NCBI RefSeq assembly: GCF_002099425.1
Contig: NW_018344216.1
Span: forward strand, 58,501-122,500
Direction: 5' to 3'
Length of the DNA: 64,000 nt
From: Phascolarctos cinereus
Lineage: Eukaryota > Chordata > Mammalia > Diprotodontia > Phascolarctidae
This document shows, piece by piece, positions 57,815-64,000 of this stretch. The first letter of the stretch is position 1; each line of letters opens with the position of its first letter. Both the position numbers and the translations under genes were made by a program. The notes under the pieces were generated by a model. The model was not told the origin of the DNA and did no database searches. It worked only from the letters and a program-made list of their open reading frames with translations.

Positions 57815-58640
57815 TCTTCAGGTTTCCATAGATGTGGGTAACAGGTCCCCAAAGAACAATCTTCATTTCATTTTACAGAAAATTCAGAAAATTAAAAGGA
57901 CTCAGAAACTCCATAAATAAATACATCTCCATCCCTTAAAAAAAATAGAAGCTCAAAACAGTTTACAAAGTCAATACAACTCTCTGCCCTATCTAATAAT
58001 TCCCATTTTCCACCAAGTTATGAAGTCTACTATACTCTTAGTTTAGACTCTCATCAAAATAGAACTGAACTTGAGGTCACCAGCAGAGACAAATATTTCA
58101 GTGAGTCTTTCATAGAGGTGCATGGGATCCCTAGCCTCATAGCATCACCCTACAATTTGGAGTACACTCAAAAGGAAAACAAATTTAGAATTGTTAGACA
58201 ATATCCAAGCATTCTAATGAGCCCTTCTTCAACCCCACTGAAACATTCAATCGCATTGCACTACATTGAGAGGTTGGAGTCCTCCAGAACAGTAACACAC
58301 TCAAGGTTACTATATAGGCAAACACCAAACTAACCTTATTGCACTCACACCATATGAATAACTCAATAAATAGTAGGAGATATAAGATGGCTTCTCCCCA
58401 TGTGATAGTTTTGGGCTTTTGTTATTCTTCCACCACCTGATACCAGAAAACATGTGCAAAATTATCTTTTTCCCTAAGTAGCATGTTTTCAGCAAATTTC
58501 CCTTCTCAATAGAAAGGTGATTTCCTGAACCCTTAAACTTGGTGTTACTTACAAGGTAACTCAATGACAATATCATTCTTGCTTTTGCCACCTTTGACCT
58601 TCACCCATATGTTCTCTACCATCTTTTCATTTCTGGTTCC
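57815..58640 (+). repeat. Unassigned direct duplication, unit 2
   Basis: Diverged partner of unit 1. Best match at the 5' side (57825-58110); the 3' halves match only in short blocks. A 94-codon minus-strand frame here shows no domain. Confidence 0.6.
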
Positions 58641-59535
58641 TGGATTTCCTCACGTGAAATGCTACCCTACCCCAACATTATCCTTTTACTTGTAGTATTT
58701 CTTCTATATTAACTATACCTTTCTAGATCTCTATTCTAGTCATTGGTCTCATCTCAATATGTCTCAAATCAAATTTGCTTAAGAGTTTATCTTGCTTGCT
58801 GACTAAACTTTGGTCATTTGTGTATAACCTGAGCCCCAAAGCCCATTGCCATGTCACTCTCTCCTTCTTAATGGAGACCAAGGCCTCAAGCCTACACGAG
58901 GGACAGGATAAAGTTGGCCAAAGCTGGAAAAAAAAAAGAGATCCAATCTCTTCAGGCATTGGAGGCTCTTGCATCTCTTCAGATGCTTATGGCTTCCAGA
59001 TTTGAGAGAGGATGGATGATGCCAACCCCACTTCAAGTTGCTAAAGGGAGGAAAAGACTCTAGGAAGAAGTCAGCATGAGAGGACCAAGCAGTCTCCATC
59101 ATGGCCTTATCCCCAGTTTATTGTACTAGAGACTTCGGGGAATTTTCCCTCTGAGTGAAATCTGGTCTCTTTCTCTCAGTTGATCTTCTACCTCATTCTC
59201 AATGGAAAACTCCTTCATTCTGATAGTATATATTCTCTTATATGTACTTTCTTCGCTACTTATTTGAATGAATGGATTTCTTTCCTATTTGCAATATGAG
59301 TTCAAAAATTGGGGAAGTGGTATTTGGTGGCAATAGAGCTTGGAGTCCCTCCTTTCCCAGTAAGAAATGGTGATCAGCAGTTTAGCTTGAACCTGAAAAC
59401 TACATCGCCTAGGCTAATTTTAAGGGAATAGATAGATACAATTCTAGCCCAGTACTCTCTTTCTCTGAGGAGAGCAGAGCAGTCTCTGGCCTTAACCTCT
59501 TGCTTCCCTGTTTATAAGAACTAAAGTCTTCCTTG
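58641..59535. other. No gene or assignable repeat
   Basis: Unassigned sequence with an A run at 58929-58938; open frames of at most 83 codons without domains. Confidence 0.4.
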
Positions 59536-59586
59536 GAGAAGGGGAGGAGAAGAGGAGAAGAGGAGGAAGAGAAGAGGAAGGAGACT
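59536..59586. repeat. Purine-rich GAGGA tract
   Basis: About 50 bp of AGG/AGA units. Confidence 0.85.
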
Positions 59587-59610
59587 TGAGAGAGACCTTA
59601 ATTTAGAAAG

Positions 59611-59811
59611 GCCAAGGTCACCCACTGCATCCTGGGCCATTTCCAGTTGTCTTGACTTTTGTCTTGCCACTGGACTCCAATGACTCGGAAGGAGAGAGTG
59701 AGGCTGATGACTTTGCACAGTTTTGCCTCACTTAAGTCCAATTCAGAGCAAGTAAAGATATCAACCTTGTGATGTTATTGGTCTCCTTCAAGAACAAAGG
59801 ACAAACAACAA
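59611..59811 (+). mobile_element. RTE-like repeat (BovB-like 3' end)
   Basis: GCCAAGGTCACCCACTGCAT, GTCTTGCCACTGGACTCCAA, CAAAGGACAAACAACAA tail. Confidence 0.88.
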
Positions 59812-60624
59812 TGTTGGTGAGATTTGTTGTCATTCAAAGCATCAAGCATTGTTTTAACTCCTGATCCTACTGATGAAAGTTGATTGCTCTTGGAGCTCAT
59901 TTATTAGGTATTGATGTTAAGAGAGCTACAGTAAATTCCAGATCACAATAATCTATGTTTCTGTCTAAAAAGTCAAGCAGCTTCGAGTGTTTAGCTTTCA
60001 ACTTCAATGTTTAATCTCCTCTTGATCTTTCCATTAGTAACTACAAAGAAAGGCAAATTAATACCAAACTTTCATCTCTTGAATGTAACTTGTGTTCCAC
60101 TATTGAAAGATGGTACATTTTTCTTATACTTTGGCTGGAAGCTTTCCACTAAACTTTTTCCTAAATTCCCTTCCATTTTGAATGAGGAGCACTCACACAT
60201 TTTCACAACCAGCACCGGTATAGTGCTGTTACATTGCAAGCCATTTATACTCTTGTCTTTCCTGTTGGGTCTTCATCATTATTCTATAAAGCATTATCAA
60301 CTTGATCCTCTAAGTAATTTGTGTCTCATGCCTTTGAATCTCTGTCCTTTTAATTTTTCTCAGATGGGGGAAAGGGACTATTTTTTTTCTTCTTTTTTCC
60401 CCTCCACTCAGTTAAAATAAAGAGAATTGTCTCATATTGAAGTGAATTAGGCTTTTGGGAAAGAGGAAAGATAAATATCATAACACAGAAATAACATACG
60501 CAGAAACAATTTGGGATTTTTTAAGTGGGAAGTCCCACTGTGGGAACTCCTACCACCAATTCCAAAAGGTAACATAGTCAAAAAATCCTAGAAAGTTGTC
60601 TGAGGAATATAGCTGTTATGTGAT
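59812..60624. other. Unique stretch with an unrecognised 137-codon frame
   Basis: The + strand frame 60007-60420 is leucine/phenylalanine-rich as expected from AT-rich DNA and shows no domain; not called as a gene. Confidence 0.35.
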
Positions 60625-60730
60625 TTGCCCAAGGTCATAGAGCTAGTTAGCAAGTGTCAGAGGCTGGATCTGAATCCAGTCTTCCTGACCCCAAGCCCCC
60701 TCCCCCCAAGTATTCTATTCATTCTTACCT
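60625..60730 (-). mobile_element. MIR
   Basis: GATTTGCCCAAGGTCATAGA, CTGAATCCAGTCTTCCTGAC. Confidence 0.85.
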
Positions 60731-61640
60731 CTATATATAGAAATATATCAAAATATCCTTGTGAAAAAAAATTGGTCGAGATTCCTTGATCTTGTCTGTT
60801 TCGTATCTTGATATCAATACTACATCTTCCTTAAGTAAACTCTGGAGTATGTATTGCAATTAGGAATATTAGGGATTGACTTGAGATCATTAAACCCACT
60901 TTTATCTTTTATCTGTATGCTTTGAAAGTACAAAACTATTCCCTGAATTCATAGCTATATTAAGCCTCCCTCTCAGTAATGTGAAAAATAAGATATTTCT
61001 TCCTGATGTAGTCTGGCTTGTTGCTGGTCGTATGTTCATATACATTAATGGCAGGAATATGGCTGGGCAAGAGAAGGAGGACTTTGTCCATTGAACTTGC
61101 CCAGATTTATTTTTGTGGCAGACCCAAGAGATTTTGGTGCTCCTAAAAGGAATAGAAATATGTACTGTTCTGATCAGTTTTTTTTCTTTTTGCAGAAGTC
61201 CCTTGAAATGGATTTAGGAAATAGCAGGATCCTCATGAAGAAATTAAGCAAGATGTTACAAGGAATCTCTAGCCCTAAGTTATATAAAGATTTTTGACAG
61301 AGAACCTGCCCTTAAGGAACATGAAATTGAGGTTATAAAAAAGATTTAAGACTGTACATACCAGTCAGCTGGGACCACTCTGTGTTCTAAAGAGTGTGGC
61401 TCTTAGGGCAATGAATCTCCTTCTGAAGAAGAAACATCCATTTCAGCCAACTGTTCTGAAAACAGTTAGACCCAACTTACAGGAGAAAAAAAAAACTGCT
61501 AAGGCATGTTCCCTCCATCTAGTCTAATGACTAAATATGTGATGTTCTGTGTTTTTTTTAAAAGGACTGTTAGCAGAAAATCTCTGAGCAATGAGTTAAA
61601 TGAGAAATGACAGTGGCTTCTCTTCCTCATATAGAAAATG
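60731..61640. other. No gene or clear repeat seen
   Basis: About 0.9 kb of apparently unique sequence. Confidence 0.4.
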
Positions 61641-61647
61641 GCAGGGA

Positions 61648-61802
61648 GCAGCTAGGTGGTGCAATGGATACAGCACGGGCCCTGGAGTCAGGAGGACCCG
61701 AGTTCAAATCTGGCCTCAGACACATAATATTTCCTAGGTGTGTGACTGGGCAAGTCACTTAACCCCAATTGCCTCACAAAATCAAACAAACAAACAAAAA
61801 AA
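61648..61802 (+). mobile_element. Short tRNA-derived marsupial SINE
   Basis: GCAGCTAGGTGGTGCAATGG head, GACCCGAGTTCAAATCTGGC, CAAAC-repeat tail. Flanks GAAAATGGCAGGGA and GAAAACATCACAGGGA suggest an imperfect target duplication. Confidence 0.92.
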
Positions 61803-61818
61803 GAAAACATCACAGGGA

Positions 61819-62754
61819 TAGTGTCAGAATACCTCAGACCTACAGTAGCTTTGTCTGTAAGAACCACAAGGAAGTTGGTGGGGTGCCCTGAGGTTCTGCA
61901 ATGACAATGTTTAAGTGCTTCTCTCCGGGCAGTTGGGGATTTGTAACTTAAAGCATTTATTATATTTGCACAGAATTAAAACCGCAGAAACTTTTGAGTG
62001 TGTCTCTTTTAGATCTCAATGCTAAACCAACCTTCCTGTCTCCACATAAACAATATCCAGTACCCAGCTTCTGATACTACTTGGAGATATTTATCTCTGT
62101 TTACTTACAACAAGCAAGCAAAATGCTCCGTGAAGCTCTTTCAGATCATACTTAGTACCACATCAACACTTTATGCTTAGCACAATTATATAAGGCTTGG
62201 TGTGCTTAATAGTTTAGGGAGAGAGGGAATAAACCAAAGAGAAGCTGATAAAATCAATCCATTTTGTGGAAAACTGCTGAACTAAAGAATGTTCAGTTAG
62301 CTTCAAGCACATTATGAGGAGTGCTTAATATATGTTGTTAATGACAAACTTCCACTAATAAACTAGAGTAAAATTATTAAAATCCAGACAAAGAATACAT
62401 TTCCAAACTACTACCAGACTGACAAGGAGTAGGGTCAAGAGATAGTTACTGAACACTCTCAAAATACCCCATTAAAGTGCAATAGACTATCTAAACCACA
62501 TCCATGAACAAAATTAGAGTTCTTGTGACTTTTTTCTTTTGATGATTCTTCAAGAAGCTCTCAAAGGAAAAAGAATAGGATGAGAGAAAGATTTTGCCCT
62601 AGTATCTACCTACTGCTAGAGGTTTCTTATTTAATTCAGTCCCCCTTTCTCTTCTCTATCCTTTCTCTTTCTCTGTTTCACTTCTCCCCCTCCTTACCTT
62701 CGCCTACTGCCTTCAGATGAAGAGAGTGAGGTTCTGCCCAGCTCTACAATTTTG
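61819..62754. other. Repeat-poor stretch, no gene recognised
   Basis: Apparently unique sequence with a pyrimidine-rich segment at about 62640-62700. Confidence 0.4.
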
Positions 62755-62800
62755 ATCTTATGACCTCAGAGATCCTTTCCAACTCTGAATTTCAGGAAAC
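62755..62800 (+). mobile_element. CR1/L3-type tail fragment
   Basis: GACCTCAGAGATCCTTTCCA, then ACTCTGAATTTC. Confidence 0.5.
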
Positions 62801-62937
62801 CTCCAAATCTTGCACCCATCGCTTTTCTCTGCTTTTTTCCTTATTCCTCCATCACATAGCTCTTACTCTCACTCTTCCTTTCTCATTTCTCTTGTTTTTT
62901 TGCTTTTGGTTTTTGCCACTGGTTTTTGTTTAGAGTT

Positions 62938-63122
62938 ATTGGATCATAGATTCAGAGCTGGAAGAGATCGTCTAATCCAATCTAATCCAATGTAACAGAT
63001 GAGGAAACTGAGGCTCAGCAGGTGAAATGATTTATCAGAAGCCACACAGGTAGTAAATAGCAGACTTAGAATTTGATGCAGGCTCTTGGGCTCCAAATTC
63101 TTTGCTCTTTCTGCTTAATGTT
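62938..63122 (-). mobile_element. CORE-SINE with CR1/L3-type tail
   Basis: GATCATAGATTCAGAGCTGG, GATGAGGAAACTGAGGCTCA, GGCTCTTGGGCTCCAAATTC. A TCTAATCCAA word is duplicated in the tail. Confidence 0.88.
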
Positions 63123-63674
63123 GCAGTTAGGCTTCCTGCCCACCTGTAACACTACCAATTCTAGAACTCCAGAGTTAGAAAATCCAACTTAGAAGTGATT
63201 CATATGGGGCTCTATGCAGGGATTTTATATTAAAGGGGCCTCATTAATAGGTATGAAACACATAAAGATGGAGGAGGAAGGGATTATAACTTTTTTTCCT
63301 ACCAATGTTGTCTGAGTTGTCAATTAGCACTGGATAAGCCACTGACAATTTTAATTGATTATACTGTTGCTGCCTGGTCTGGTGTTAATTGGCACTGACT
63401 CAACCAAAGACAGGAGATACAATAGCCCTGGAAAATAATGGACTTATCCTCTCCCTGCCACTGAGTCAAGACAAGGTGATCTTGGGTACCAATCTATGGT
63501 TGCAAAATATCCTCTGCTGCTCAGAAACACACAGTTACTCAGAGCAGCAGCCCATACTTTTGAATCCTCAGTTCTTTCTCTTGGACATTTATATATTTAC
63601 GCACAAAGATACATGTGTTCATGTTCACAGGATCATAGGACCCAAGAAGGGAAGGCATTGGAAGGGACCCAACA
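63123..63674. other. No gene or clear repeat seen
   Basis: Apparently unique sequence before the terminal microsatellite. Confidence 0.4.
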
Positions 63675-63918
63675 GAATATATAGAGATATAGATATAGAT
63701 ATAGATATAGATATAGATATAGATATAGATATAGATATAGATATAGATATAGATATAGATATAGATATAGATATAGATACAGATATAGATATAGATATAG
63801 ATATAGATAGATACAGATGCAGATATAGATATAGATATAGATATAGATACAGATACATATATATAGATATATGTATATAGATATATACACACATACACAC
63901 ACATATATATATGCACAT

Positions 63919-63965
<47 letters not shown>

Positions 63966-63968
63966 TAC

Positions 63969-64000
<32 letters not shown>
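63675..64000. repeat. Large (ATAGAT)n then (TATATG/CACATA)n microsatellite
   Basis: About 30 hexamer ATAGAT units with a few ATAGATAC/ATGC interruptions to about 63856, then TATATAG, ACACAT and ACATAT units to the window edge. The array continues beyond the window. All open frames over it are artefacts. Confidence 0.97.

Noticed and set aside
60007-60420. 137-codon plus-strand frame
   Set aside because: Composition is what AT-rich random DNA gives; no domain or homologue recognised.
63389-63998. Frames of 113-163 codons on both strands at the right edge
   Set aside because: They read through the ATAGAT and ACACAT arrays and have no non-repetitive domain.

Overview
The window looks like mammalian nuclear DNA, almost certainly from a marsupial. 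It is AT-rich and gene-poor. It is packed with mammal-wide fossils (MIR/CORE-SINE, L2, CR1/L3, hAT) and with families typical of marsupials: Mar1-type CORE-SINEs with an RTE/BovB-like tail, a short tRNA-derived SINE, an RTE-like repeat ending in CAA units, and marsupial-type L1. I cannot name the species or decide between an American and an Australian lineage by eye.

The only gene I can support is on the minus strand at 25797-26699. It is a complete, intronless, 300-codon leucine-rich-repeat protein that I recognise as LRRC30. Nothing else in the 64 kb reads as a host protein exon, rRNA, tRNA or known ncRNA. From memory, human LRRC30 sits alone between LAMA1 and PTPRM on chromosome 18p, which would fit such a gene desert.

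Layout. 1-3150: L1 tail, a CR1/L3 3' end and a run of CORE-SINEs. 3151-7479: L1 territory with a 5'-inverted L1 end beside an internally deleted L1 that still has its 5' end, ORF1 and 3' region and carries a nested L1 tail. 8557-13190: a short SINE, an isolated L1 5' end, L2, a palindromic hAT element, an LTR fossil, and a Mar1 inside a MIR. 13360-20800: L2, Mar1, MIR, microsatellites and an unassigned pair of direct repeats. 20800-29240: the most repeat-poor part, containing LRRC30. 28818-31282: a long purine tract, then a 5'-truncated L1 with clear target-site duplications. 31300-42330: SINEs, L2 and three hAT fossils. 42370-44760: a long CR1/L3 element interrupted by an LTR, itself interrupted by an RTE-like repeat and that by a SINE. 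46437-49480: a 5'-truncated L1. 50000-56400: L2, MIR, Mar1 and RTE-like copies. 56975-58640: an unassigned, diverged direct duplication with a period near 830 bp. 59600-64000: scattered SINEs and a large ATAGAT-type microsatellite at the right edge.

No operon, defence system, CRISPR array or new gene system is visible. The notable content is LRRC30, the nested-insertion chronology, and two unassigned duplicated segments. Repeat coordinates were read by eye and are approximate unless a target-site duplication is given.
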